NCBI GenBank assembly: GCA_001796045.1
Contig: MGLN01000015.1
Location: 1-5,503 of the forward strand
Direction of reading: 5' to 3'
Length of the DNA stretch: 5,503 nucleotides
Source: Caulobacterales bacterium RIFOXYB1_FULL_67_16
Lineage (GTDB): Bacteria; Pseudomonadota; Alphaproteobacteria; Caulobacterales; Caulobacteraceae
The position numbers were made by a program, and so were the translations under genes. The notes under the pieces were generated by a model. It had not been told where the DNA came from. It did no database searches and saw only the letters and a list, made by a program, of their open reading frames with translations. This document shows positions 1 to 5,414 of this stretch, one piece after another. Every line of letters begins with the position of its first letter. Within the stretch, counting starts at the first letter, position 1.

Positions 1-554
1 AAGGCAAGATCGAGGCGGCGCGGTTCGCCCGCGAGCGCAACATCCCCTATTTCGGCATCTGCTTCGGCATGCAGATGGCGGTGATCGAGGCGGCGCGGAA
101 CCTGGCCGGCTATCCCAAGGCCTCGTCGACGGAATTCGGCCCCACGGCTGAGCCGGTTGTGGGCCTGATGACCGAATGGACCCAGGGCAATCAACGGGTT
201 CTGCGTCAGCAGGGCGGCGACCTGGGCGGCACCATGCGTCTTGGGGCCTATGAGTCGACCCTGGCCGAGGGGTCAAAGATCGCGCAGATCTATGGAACGA
301 CGATGATCAGCGAGCGGCATCGTCACCGCTACGAGGTCAATATCAACTATCGCGAGGCGATCGAGGATAAGGCGGGGCTGGTCTTCGCCGGTCTGTCGCC
401 CGACGGCGTCCTGCCCGAGACGGTCGAACGGCCTGACCACCCTTGGTTCATCGGCGTCCAGTATCACCCGGAGCTGAAGAGCCGGCCCTTTGCGCCGCAT
501 CCGCTTTTCGCCAGCTTCATTGAGGCGGCGGTGGTGCAGAGCCGTCTGGTCTGA
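1..554 (+). CDS. pyrG: CTP synthase, C-terminal glutaminase part (5' end outside window)
   Basis: CTP synthase makes CTP from UTP, ATP and glutamine in the cytoplasm, the last step of de novo pyrimidine nucleotide synthesis. Only the final 183 residues are here, read from base 3 to the TGA at 552-554. The family is usually about 540-550 residues, so the synthetase domain and the start of the glutaminase domain lie upstream of the window. The class I glutamine amidotransferase triad is visible: the nucleophile Cys in GICFGMQ (codon 60-62), and His and Glu in QYHPEL (codons 465-467 and 471-473). SRPFAPHPLFASFI just after it is the usual CTP synthase ending. The reading frame is intact and ends in a normal C-terminus. 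The next gene on this strand starts about 100 bases later. Identification is firm; it is partial only because of the window edge. Confidence 0.97.
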   Translation, partial: GKIEAARFARERNIPYFGICFGMQMAVIEAARNLAGYPKASSTEFGPTAEPVVGLMTEWTQGNQRVLRQQGGDLGGTMRLGAYESTLAEGSKIAQIYGTTMISERHRHRYEVNINYREAIEDKAGLVFAGLSPDGVLPETVERPDHPWFIGVQYHPELKSRPFAPHPLFASFIEAAVVQSRLV

Positions 555-581
555 GCCAACCGCGTTCACGGAGCTGCGATT

Positions 582-609
582 CCGACGGGCGCCGTTTTTG
601 CGATAAAAT
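582..609 (+). promoter_or_regulatory. possible promoter for the small membrane protein gene
   Basis: CCGACGG (582-588), 13 bases, then GATAAAAT (602-609). This resembles the alphaproteobacterial housekeeping pattern TTGACGS-N10-14-GCTANAWC, with 5 of 7 informative bases matching in each half by my count. Transcription would begin near 615-618, leaving about 40 bases of leader before the ATG at 656. It would also place the earlier ATG at 608 inside the -10 element, so that ATG could not be used from this promoter. This is a sequence match only. Confidence 0.3.
584..599 (+). terminator. weak hairpin plus T-tract after pyrG
   Basis: ACGG (585-588), loop GCG, CCGT (592-595), followed by TTTT (596-599). 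The 4-bp stem gains one G-T pair if extended to 584/596. It lies 30 bases after the pyrG stop, where a Rho-independent terminator would be expected. The stem is short for a real terminator, and the same bases overlap the possible -35 region of the next gene, so the call is tentative. Confidence 0.3.
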
Positions 610-655
610 GCCTGGAACGGATCGAAATGGGACGATCCGACAGGATGGACCGTCG

Positions 656-814
656 ATGATCGGCGCCTTGCTCTATCACCTGCACCGCCATGTTCGGCTG
701 GTGCTGATCGCCGGAGGTCTGGGGCTGGTCCTGGGCCTCGGGGCGGTGGGCTATGAGCTGGCGCACCGTCTGGAGGCGCCGTCGGCCCGACCGGAGGAGA
801 CCGGCCGGGCCTGA
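656..814 (+). CDS. small single-span membrane protein, unknown function
   Basis: I do not recognise this gene. It encodes 52 residues from ATG 656: a short amphipathic, His-rich start (HLHRH, about residues 8-12), one hydrophobic segment at about residues 14-33 (VLIAGGLGLVLGLGAVGYEL), and a polar tail rich in Pro, Arg and Glu. It is probably an inner-membrane protein with one helix. Codon third positions are nearly all G or C across this stretch, as in the neighbouring real genes, which supports coding. I chose 656 over the in-frame ATG at 608 because AGGA (642-645) lies about 10 bases upstream, while 608 has no Shine-Dalgarno and sits in a -10-like element. The gene ends 4 bases before the end of the convergent barrel gene. 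It could be co-transcribed with pyrG. Confidence 0.6.
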   Translation: MIGALLYHLHRHVRLVLIAGGLGLVLGLGAVGYELAHRLEAPSARPEETGRA

Positions 815-818
815 GCCG

Positions 819-2135
819 TCAGTCGATCTTCAGCCGCATGAAGACCATGCCGCCGTCCGGATCGCCGCCGTAGATCGGCTCGAGCGCGTCGGGCACGCGG
901 TTCACCGCATAGAGGGCGCCGAGGCCGAAGCGGACGCGGGGGGCGATGCGCCAGTCGCGGACGGCGCCCAGAGAGGCCTTGCCGACCGTGTAGAGGGGGC
1001 CGTGGCCGCCGTGGTCGCCGGGGACCAGTTCGTCGGTCTCGATCCGTTCGGCCCGGGCGAAGACGGTCCAGCGCTCGTTCGGATGGACGGCGGATTCCAG
1101 CAGCCAGCCGTCCTTGGACTCGTTGTGACTGTTGGTCTTGCGGCCCCAGGCCAGGGTCGAGGACCACCAGCCTGTCTTGCCCAGGCGACGGGTGTGGATC
1201 GCGCTGGCCGACCATTTGGTCTCGTCCTCGTCGGGCTCCAGCTGTTCCGGGGCCGAGACGTCGGCGTAGGAGGCCTGGAGCGACCATTGGTCGGTCGGGT
1301 TCCAGGAACCCCGCACCGACCAGCTGTCCAGTTTCGGCGTATCTATGCCCCAGCGTTCCTCGTCCGGTTCGCGTCCCTTGAAGGCCGAGGTCTCGATCTT
1401 GAACCGGTCGTGGGCCCAGCCCAGGGTGGTGACGCCGAAGACGATATGGGTCGAGTCCAGCCAGTGGTGGGTGATGGGCGCCTCGGGACTGTCCATCGCG
1501 CTCATCCGGTGCATGAAGGCGGGCGGGCCGAAGGCGGGCTCGCCGGGAAGGCCGATGTAGCCGTAGAGGCTGTCCTTGTCGGACAGGCGTTTGGAATAGC
1601 TGGCCGACAGCTCCATGAAGAAGTCGTGCGGATGCTGGCGGTCGACCAGGGGATCGACGCCGTTCGCCGTTTCGCCGGCGGCGAGCAGCAGCGGATAGCC
1701 GGACTTGCCCATCAGGGGGTCGGGGCTGAGCATGGCGCGCAGGTTCAGGGTCGAGCCGTCGTCGAAGTCGCGGCGCGCCGTGGTCATCAGCATGCCCGAG
1801 ACGAAGGTCTTGTCGCCGCCGCGGGGACCGGACTGGGTGTCGTAGGTCAGGTTCAGCAGGGCGTGGGTCATGACCGTCCAGTCGCCCCGGACGGTGTGGA
1901 TGCCGGCATGTTCGCCGGAGTCGGGCTGCCAGCTGGTGCCTGAGGCGTCGCGGCTCATGGGCCAGGCGCCGTAGGGGCTGGTCATGATGTGGGGCATGTC
2001 GGCCATGTTGTGGCCGGCGTGAGGATCGGCGGCTGGCGCAGTCTGGTGGTGGGAATGGTCTTGCGCGCTTGCGACCTGAGCGAGGGCGAGCAGGGAGACG
2101 CCGGCGAGGGCGCCGACGAGGGTATGAGGAGCCAT
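819..2135 (-). CDS. outer-membrane beta-barrel protein, probable copper/metal-associated
   Basis: 438 residues. A signal peptide ends at about residue 24 (VASA before QDHS). The mature N-terminus is rich in His and Met (DHSHHQ, DPHAGHNMADMPHIM, about 26-51), as in periplasmic copper-handling proteins. The rest has alternating aromatic/polar strands typical of an outer-membrane barrel (for example WSLQASYADVS and RWTVFARAERIETDEL). Several His-rich stretches look strongly constrained: QHPHDFFMELS (about 167-177), GPPAFMHRMS (about 203-212) and ITHHWLDSTHIVFG (about 221-234). I recall proteins with these stretches as conserved hypotheticals in proteobacterial copper clusters; I know no demonstrated function. 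The start is well supported by AAGGAGG (2141-2147 on the complement), 5 bases before the ATG. It lies 52 bases downstream of the small Cys/His protein gene, probably as an operon. A transport or metal-binding role is inference. Confidence 0.85.
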   Translation of the reverse strand: MAPHTLVGALAGVSLLALAQVASAQDHSHHQTAPAADPHAGHNMADMPHIMTSPYGAWPMSRDASGTSWQPDSGEHAGIHTVRGDWTVMTHALLNLTYDTQSGPRGGDKTFVSGMLMTTARRDFDDGSTLNLRAMLSPDPLMGKSGYPLLLAAGETANGVDPLVDRQHPHDFFMELSASYSKRLSDKDSLYGYIGLPGEPAFGPPAFMHRMSAMDSPEAPITHHWLDSTHIVFGVTTLGWAHDRFKIETSAFKGREPDEERWGIDTPKLDSWSVRGSWNPTDQWSLQASYADVSAPEQLEPDEDETKWSASAIHTRRLGKTGWWSSTLAWGRKTNSHNESKDGWLLESAVHPNERWTVFARAERIETDELVPGDHGGHGPLYTVGKASLGAVRDWRIAPRVRFGLGALYAVNRVPDALEPIYGGDPDGGMVFMRLKID

Positions 2136-2140
2136 GATGG

Positions 2141-2147
2141 CCTCCTT
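2141..2147 (-). promoter_or_regulatory. strong ribosome binding site of the barrel gene
   Basis: The complement reads AAGGAGG, a full anti-16S match, 5 bases before ATG 2135. It fixes the start and suggests efficient translation independent of the upstream gene. Confidence 0.85.
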
Positions 2148-2165
2148 GAATGATCGTGACTGAGG

Positions 2166-2181
2166 GCGCCGCGAGGGGCGC
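2166..2181 (-). other. short intercistronic hairpin in the metal gene pair
   Basis: GCGCC (2166-2170) pairs with GGCGC (2177-2181) around a 6-base loop, in the 52-base gap between the small exported protein and the barrel gene. There is no T-tract in either direction, so it is not an intrinsic terminator. A 5-bp GC stem is easily found by chance at this base composition; at most it could stabilise or attenuate the transcript. Confidence 0.2.
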
Positions 2182-2187
2182 AGGGGT

Positions 2188-2529
2188 TCAGGCGATCAGG
2201 AGGCGGGGCGGGCCGGGCTCGGGCGAGAGCAGGCGGCCGGCGGGGAAGTCGATCAGGGGGGCGGTGAGGCGAGCGGGAGCGACGCTCGGGCCCGGGCGGG
2301 CGGCGGGGTCGAGCGCCGGCGCCGTTACGCAGGCGGCGCAGCAGGCCATGGCCTTCATCGCCTTGTTCTGGTGAGCGGGCGTCTGGTCCGGCGCGGGATG
2401 GCGGGCCTCGGCGCTCTTCTCGTGGCAGGGCGCCTCGGCCATGGCCGGCCCTGCCGAGACGCCGACGGCGCCCAGGGTCAGCACCGCCAGGGCGCCGATC
2501 AGCAGCAGAAGGGACGAGACGATCTTCAC
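2188..2529 (-). CDS. small exported Cys/His-containing protein, putative metal binding (CopL/DUF2946-like in style)
   Basis: 113 residues from GTG 2529. It starts MKIVSSLLLLIGALAVLTLG and has a signal peptide ending near AMA (about residue 31). The mature part has possible soft-metal ligands: CHEK (Cys35, His36), His44, His53, and MKAMACCAAC (Met59, Met61, Cys63, Cys64, Cys67). A proline-rich tail ends PEPGPPRLL. Small exported proteins of this design occur in copper-resistance neighbourhoods (the CopL and DUF2946 styles), but I cannot assign a family firmly. Metal binding is inferred from composition and from the His/Met-rich barrel gene 52 bases downstream. An in-frame GTG at 2586 would add 19 residues and overlap the acetyltransferase stop as GTGA. 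I prefer 2529 because the added 18 codons have only about 61% G/C at third positions and the signal peptide is ideal from 2529. Confidence 0.7.
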   Translation of the reverse strand: MKIVSSLLLLIGALAVLTLGAVGVSAGPAMAEAPCHEKSAEARHPAPDQTPAHQNKAMKAMACCAACVTAPALDPAARPGPSVAPARLTAPLIDFPAGRLLSPEPGPPRLLIA

Positions 2530-2536
2530 GCCGCCA

Positions 2537-2565
2537 AGGATAGGCGTTGCAACCCGGCGCCGCAA
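2537..2565 (-). promoter_or_regulatory. candidate promoter of the metal gene pair, apparently leaderless
   Basis: On the complement: -35 TTGCGG (2565-2560), a 17-base spacer, -10 TATCCT (2542-2537). The expected transcription start, 7-8 bases after the -10, falls on or next to the GTG at 2529, which has no Shine-Dalgarno. That points to a leaderless message, a known habit of alphaproteobacteria. The promoter fills most of the gap between this gene and the acetyltransferase stop, so the metal pair could be regulated separately from hemB. Confidence 0.45.
2546..2553. promoter_or_regulatory. GTTGCAAC palindrome inside the promoter spacer
   Basis: GTTGCAAC is a perfect 8-bp palindrome lying between the proposed -35 and -10 of the metal gene pair. 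This is the position of operators for repressors or for MerR-type activators. It is short and the flanks do not extend the symmetry well, and no regulator gene is in the window. It could be chance. Confidence 0.25.
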
Positions 2566-2582
2566 TGTATCGCCCGTGTCAT

Positions 2583-3152
2583 TCACCGCGCCGGCTTCTT
2601 GTCGATCAGGGGCAGGCCCGGCGCGTCGGGCGGGGTCCGGCCGCCGGCGCCCAACTCCCGCTGCATGAAGACGACGTCGCGCCAGTCGTCGTGTTTCCAG
2701 CCCGCCGCCTTGAACACCCCGGCGTCGGCGAAGCCGCGGGCGCGGTGCAGGGCGATGGAGCCCTCATTCTCGGAATCGCCGATCACGGCGACCATCTGGC
2801 GCAGGCCGAGCGCCTCGCAATGATTGATTAGTTGATCCAGCAGGGCGCCGGCGACGCCGCGGCTGCGGGCCTCGGGCGCGACATAGATCGAGTCCTCGAC
2901 CATGTAGCGATAGGCCTGGCGGGTGCGGAACGGGCCGGCGTAGGCGTAGCCGACGACGACGCCGTCGATTTCGGCGACCAGCCGGGGCAGACCCAGGGCC
3001 TGGACGGCGGCGAACCGGGCCGTCATCTCGATCTCGTCCGGCGGCTCCAGCTCGAAGGTGCCGCGCCCGTTGGCGACGCTGTCGGCATAGATGGCGGTGA
3101 TCGCCGCCATGTCGGCGGGGGTCGCCTCGCGGATCTGGACGTCAGGCCGCAT
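2583..3152 (-). CDS. GNAT N-acetyltransferase, phosphinothricin acetyltransferase-like
   Basis: 189 residues, cytoplasmic. It transfers acetyl from acetyl-CoA to an amine. The fold is visible in order: a beta1/alpha1 start IREATPADMAAITAIYADSV (about 7-26), the STFEL-type segment GTFELEPPD (31-39) typical of the phosphinothricin/methionine-sulfoximine acetyltransferase subfamily, motif A with VEDSIYVAPEARSRGVAGALL (85-105), where R96-x-x-G99-x-A101 is the CoA pyrophosphate loop and Glu86 is in the usual catalytic position, motif B GDSENEGSIALHRARGF (125-141), and WKHDDWRDVVFMQREL (152-167). The last 20 or so residues are a Pro-rich extension beyond the usual end. The natural substrate is unknown; relatives act on amino-acid analogues such as methionine sulfone and sulfoximine. 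The start ATG shares its A with the hemB stop (TGATG), so translation is probably coupled to hemB. Confidence 0.9.
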   Translation of the reverse strand: MRPDVQIREATPADMAAITAIYADSVANGRGTFELEPPDEIEMTARFAAVQALGLPRLVAEIDGVVVGYAYAGPFRTRQAYRYMVEDSIYVAPEARSRGVAGALLDQLINHCEALGLRQMVAVIGDSENEGSIALHRARGFADAGVFKAAGWKHDDWRDVVFMQRELGAGGRTPPDAPGLPLIDKKPAR

Positions 3153-4150
3153 CAGCCCAGCAGCCGCGCGGCCTGGGGGGCGAAATAGGTCAGGACGCCC
3201 GCGCAGCCGGCCCGCTTGAACCCGTGCAGGGTCTCAAGGATGGCCCGGTCCTGGTCCAGCCAGCCGTTGGCGACCGAGGCCTGGATCATCGCGTACTCGC
3301 CCGACACCTGATAGGCGAAGGTCGGGACGCGGAAGGTCTCGGACACGCGGCGGACGATGTCGAGATAGGGCATGCCCGGCTTGACCATGACGGCGTCGGC
3401 CCCCTCCGACAGGTCCATGGCGACCTCCTTCAGGGCCTCGTCCGAGTTGGCGTAGTCCATCTGATAGGTCTTCTTGTCGCCCTTCAGCGCTTTCGAAGAG
3501 CCGACGGCGTCGCGGTAAGGGCCGTAGAAGGCCGAGGCGTATTTGGCCGCATAGGAGAGGATCAGGGTGTCGTGGAAGCCGTTGGCCTCCAGGGCCTCGC
3601 GGACGGCCTGGATGCGGCCGTCCATCATGTCCGACGGGGCCACGACGTCGGCGCCGGCATGGGCGTGGATGAAGGCCTGTTCGGCGAGGCGGTCCAGGGT
3701 GGCGTCATTGACGATCCGCTCGCCCTCCAGAACCCCGTCGTGGCCGTGGTCGGTGTAGCAGTCTAGCGCGACGTCGGTCATGATCCCGATCTCGGGCGCG
3801 GCGTCCTTGATGGCCCTGATACAGTCGGGGATCAGGCCGTCGGGATCGGTGGCGCCCGTGCCGACCGCGTCCTTGAGGGCGCCGTCGATATTCGGGAAGA
3901 GGGCGAGCATCGGAATGCCCAGATCGCGCGCCTCGACCGCCGCCTTGGCGGCTTCCTTGGGCGACAGGCGGAAGACGCCGGGCATGGAGGCGACGGGGAC
4001 GCGGTCCTCGGCGCCGTCGTGGACGATCAAAGGCCAGATCAGGTCGGCCGGGGTCAGGACGGTCTCGGCGACCATGCGGCGCACCCAGGGGCTGGCGCGC
4101 AGACGCCGGGGACGGGCGAGCGGGAAGGGAGCAGGCTGATAGGGGAGCAT
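3152..4150 (-). CDS. hemB: delta-aminolevulinic acid dehydratase (porphobilinogen synthase)
   Basis: 332 residues, the normal family length. The enzyme condenses two 5-aminolevulinate molecules into porphobilinogen, the second common step of heme and other tetrapyrrole synthesis, in the cytoplasm as an octamer. The N-terminus has the usual RPRRLRASPWVRRMVAET and LTPADLIWPLIV stretches (13-43). The two active-site lysines are Lys203 in SYAAKYASAFYGPYRDA and Lys257 in MVKPGMPYLD. The metal loop DVALDCYTDHGHDG (126-139) has Asp in place of most zinc-ligand cysteines, marking the Mg-dependent class known from other alphaproteobacteria and Pseudomonas. The open frame continues upstream to 5110 without a stop, but that part is antisense to the lipoprotein gene. 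ATG 4150 matches the family N-terminus. The Shine-Dalgarno is weak (GAAAG, 7 bases upstream). hemB is first of a unit with the acetyltransferase and divergent from the lipoprotein gene. Confidence 0.97.
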   Translation of the reverse strand: MLPYQPAPFPLARPRRLRASPWVRRMVAETVLTPADLIWPLIVHDGAEDRVPVASMPGVFRLSPKEAAKAAVEARDLGIPMLALFPNIDGALKDAVGTGATDPDGLIPDCIRAIKDAAPEIGIMTDVALDCYTDHGHDGVLEGERIVNDATLDRLAEQAFIHAHAGADVVAPSDMMDGRIQAVREALEANGFHDTLILSYAAKYASAFYGPYRDAVGSSKALKGDKKTYQMDYANSDEALKEVAMDLSEGADAVMVKPGMPYLDIVRRVSETFRVPTFAYQVSGEYAMIQASVANGWLDQDRAILETLHGFKRAGCAGVLTYFAPQAARLLG

Positions 4151-4175
4151 GGCGGGACTTTCGAAATCTGTCGCC

Positions 4176-4204
4176 GGACTAGCGCCGCAGGGGCCGGGGC
4201 GCAA
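4176..4204 (-). promoter_or_regulatory. hemB promoter
   Basis: The complement reads TTGCGCC (4204-4198), 14 bases, GCTAGTCC (4183-4176). This matches the alphaproteobacterial housekeeping form TTGACGS-N10-14-GCTANAWC in spacing and most bases, including intact GCTA. Transcription would start about 20 bases before ATG 4150, giving a short leader. The site lies in the 147-base gap shared with the divergent lipoprotein gene. Confidence 0.55.
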
Positions 4205-4285
4205 ATCGCGTGAGGCTTCCAATCGTTTCCAGCGTGATACCGGCTTGCGCGGATCGACGAAATGCGAGCCTATCGCATCAAATCC

Positions 4286-4291
4286 AGGGAG
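4286..4291 (+). promoter_or_regulatory. ribosome binding site that sets the lipoprotein start
   Basis: AGGGAG, 6 bases before ATG 4298. It favours 4298 over the in-frame ATG at 4262, which has no such site and would put 12 charged residues before a complete lipoprotein signal. Confidence 0.75.
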
Positions 4292-4297
4292 ACGGCG

Positions 4298-5101
4298 ATG
4301 ATGAGACGATGGGCGACGGGTGCGGCGGTTCTGGCCCTGGCGGCGGGGCTGTCGGGATGTATCATCGTCGCCTCCGACGGCGGCGAGCGGATCGTCGTCC
4401 AGGAGGCGTCGGGCGATCTGGGGGCACCGGCCTATGTCTCGCTCTATACCGACGCGGTCGCCGATCCGAAGCGTCCGGCGGAAGAGGTGGCGCGCGATCC
4501 CCTGCGCCATCCGGCCGAGATCCTGGCCTTCGCCCAGCTGGCGCCGGGCGACAAGGTGGCCGACGTCCGGCCGGGCGCCGGCTATTTCACCCGCCTGTTC
4601 TCGGACGTGGTCGGGCCGACGGGCCGGGTCTACGCCTTCGTGCCCGAGCGGACCATGGCGCGGGAGAACCCCCTGGCCGACGCCCTGGTCGCCGCCTATC
4701 CCAATGTGACGCGGGTCAACGGCCTGCTGGACGCCATGACCTATGACCAGCCGCTGGACATGGTCTTCATGAGCCAGGAGTACCACGACTTCCACATCCC
4801 CGGTTTCAACACCGATGTGGCCCGGATGAACGCCGCCGTCTTCGCGGCCCTGAAGCCCGGCGGCCGCTATATCCTGATCGACCATCAGGCGGCGCCGGGG
4901 ACGGGGATTTCGGCGGTCCAGACCCTGCACCGGATCGAGGGCGACTATCTGAGGCGCGAGGTCGAGGCCGCCGGCTTCGTCTTCGAGGCCGAGAGCCGGG
5001 CGGTGGCCAATCCCGAGGACGATCACAGCCTGAACGTCTTCGACGCGGCCATTCGCGGCAAGACCGACCAGTTCGTCTATCGCTTCAGGAAGCCGGGCTG
5101 A
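4298..5101 (+). CDS. lipoprotein with class I methyltransferase-like fold (COG4798-type predicted methyltransferase)
   Basis: 267 residues. It opens with MMRR, a hydrophobic stretch and the lipobox LSGC, with Cys21 the lipidated residue. The next residue is Ile rather than Asp, so outer-membrane sorting is expected under Lol rules. The body resembles a Rossmann methyltransferase: VADVRPGAGYFT (87-98) as motif I, GRVYAFVPE (109-117) as strand 2, DMVFMSQEYHDFHIPGF (154-170), LKPGGRYILIDHQA (185-198) as motif post-II/III, and LHRIEGDYLRREVEAAGFVFE (210-230). The YHDF and PGxGYF stretches fit the predicted methyltransferases of COG4798 as I remember them. Motif I lacks its first glycine (Arg instead) and strand 2 lacks the usual acidic residue that holds the SAM ribose. 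Export plus these changes make real SAM-dependent activity doubtful. Divergent from hemB; the 3' end overlaps the convergent small gene by 17 bases. Confidence 0.85.
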   Translation: MMRRWATGAAVLALAAGLSGCIIVASDGGERIVVQEASGDLGAPAYVSLYTDAVADPKRPAEEVARDPLRHPAEILAFAQLAPGDKVADVRPGAGYFTRLFSDVVGPTGRVYAFVPERTMARENPLADALVAAYPNVTRVNGLLDAMTYDQPLDMVFMSQEYHDFHIPGFNTDVARMNAAVFAALKPGGRYILIDHQAAPGTGISAVQTLHRIEGDYLRREVEAAGFVFEAESRAVANPEDDHSLNVFDAAIRGKTDQFVYRFRKPG

Positions 5102-5378
5102 GATCGTCATTTTCCGCCGCCTCGGTTAGGCCCGCGCGCGCCTCCCGCGCCTCCCGCGCCCGTCGCAGGGCGCCGACCTCCGCCCGGAGAAGCGGGGCGG
5201 GGACGATATAGTCGGCATAGAGCGTGCGGCGCCGGGCCCTGATCTGCCGCAGGAACAGGCCTTCGCGCTCGGTCAGGGGTTCGGCTTCTCCGGCGGCGAT
5301 CAGCTCGAGCCTGTGTCGCTGCAGCGCATAGGCGAAGGCGTCGTCATGGCGGGCGCTGGACGGACGGCGAGGACGCAT
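5085..5378 (-). CDS. small basic protein of unknown function
   Basis: I do not recognise this 97-residue protein. It has no signal peptide or membrane segment and so is likely cytoplasmic. It opens with a basic segment (MRPRRPSSARHDD), has predicted helical stretches (DAFAYALQRHRLELIAAG at about 13-30; LTEREGLFLRQIRARRRTLYADYIV at about 35-59), and ends in an Arg/Ala/Glu-rich helix (LLRAEVGALRRAREAREARAG at about 63-83) and an acidic tail. The start is well supported by AAAGGAG (5384-5390 on the complement), 5 bases before ATG 5378. The 3' end overlaps the convergent lipoprotein gene by 17 bases. Its leader holds an 8-bp hairpin and a promoter-like element. A nucleic-acid or protein-binding role is possible from the charge but is not shown. 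Confidence 0.7.
   Translation of the reverse strand: MRPRRPSSARHDDAFAYALQRHRLELIAAGEAEPLTEREGLFLRQIRARRRTLYADYIVPAPLLRAEVGALRRAREAREARAGLTEAAENDDLSPAS
5138..5160. repeat. 9-bp tandem repeat within the small basic protein gene
   Basis: GCGCCTCCC occurs at 5138-5146 and 5147-5155, then partially at 5156-5160. On the complement it encodes the AREAREAR stretch. The period is a multiple of three, so gain or loss of a unit would lengthen or shorten the helix without a frameshift. Confidence 0.8.
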
Positions 5379-5383
5379 CGGGA

Positions 5384-5390
5384 CTCCTTT
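5384..5390 (-). promoter_or_regulatory. strong ribosome binding site of the small basic protein gene
   Basis: The complement reads AAAGGAG, 5 bases before ATG 5378. This is the main evidence that the small open frame is translated. Confidence 0.75.
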
Positions 5391-5414
5391 TGGACGTGGG
5401 TGAATTGGCTCTGT

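Noticed and set aside
751..1287. A 178-residue Arg/Pro-rich open frame on the - strand.
   Set aside because: It is an out-of-frame shadow of the barrel gene; the composition is typical of a shifted frame in GC-rich DNA.
753..1943. A 396-residue open frame on the + strand.
   Set aside because: It is antisense to the outer-membrane barrel gene, has a low-complexity Gly/Ala/Val/Arg composition, no signal or family motif, and no ribosome binding site.
3224..3766. A 180-residue open frame on the + strand antisense to hemB.
   Set aside because: HemB is certain here, and the antisense frame has no recognisable motif or start signal.
4245..4276. TTGCGCG followed by CCTATCGC as a promoter for the lipoprotein gene.
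   Set aside because: The spacer (17 bases between the 7-mer and 8-mer) is longer than the usual 10-14, and the -10 half matches only about 4 of 7 informative bases, so the promoter of this gene cannot be placed.
4210..4746. A Gly/Arg/Pro-rich + strand frame overlapping the lipoprotein gene.
   Set aside because: It is a shifted frame of the lipoprotein gene; the correct frame has the ribosome binding site, lipobox and fold motifs.
4151..5110. The hemB frame stays open far upstream of its start, giving an apparent 652-residue protein.
   Set aside because: The added 320 residues are antisense to the well-supported lipoprotein gene, show no HemB-family N-terminal extension, and are expected by chance in GC-rich DNA where stops are rare.
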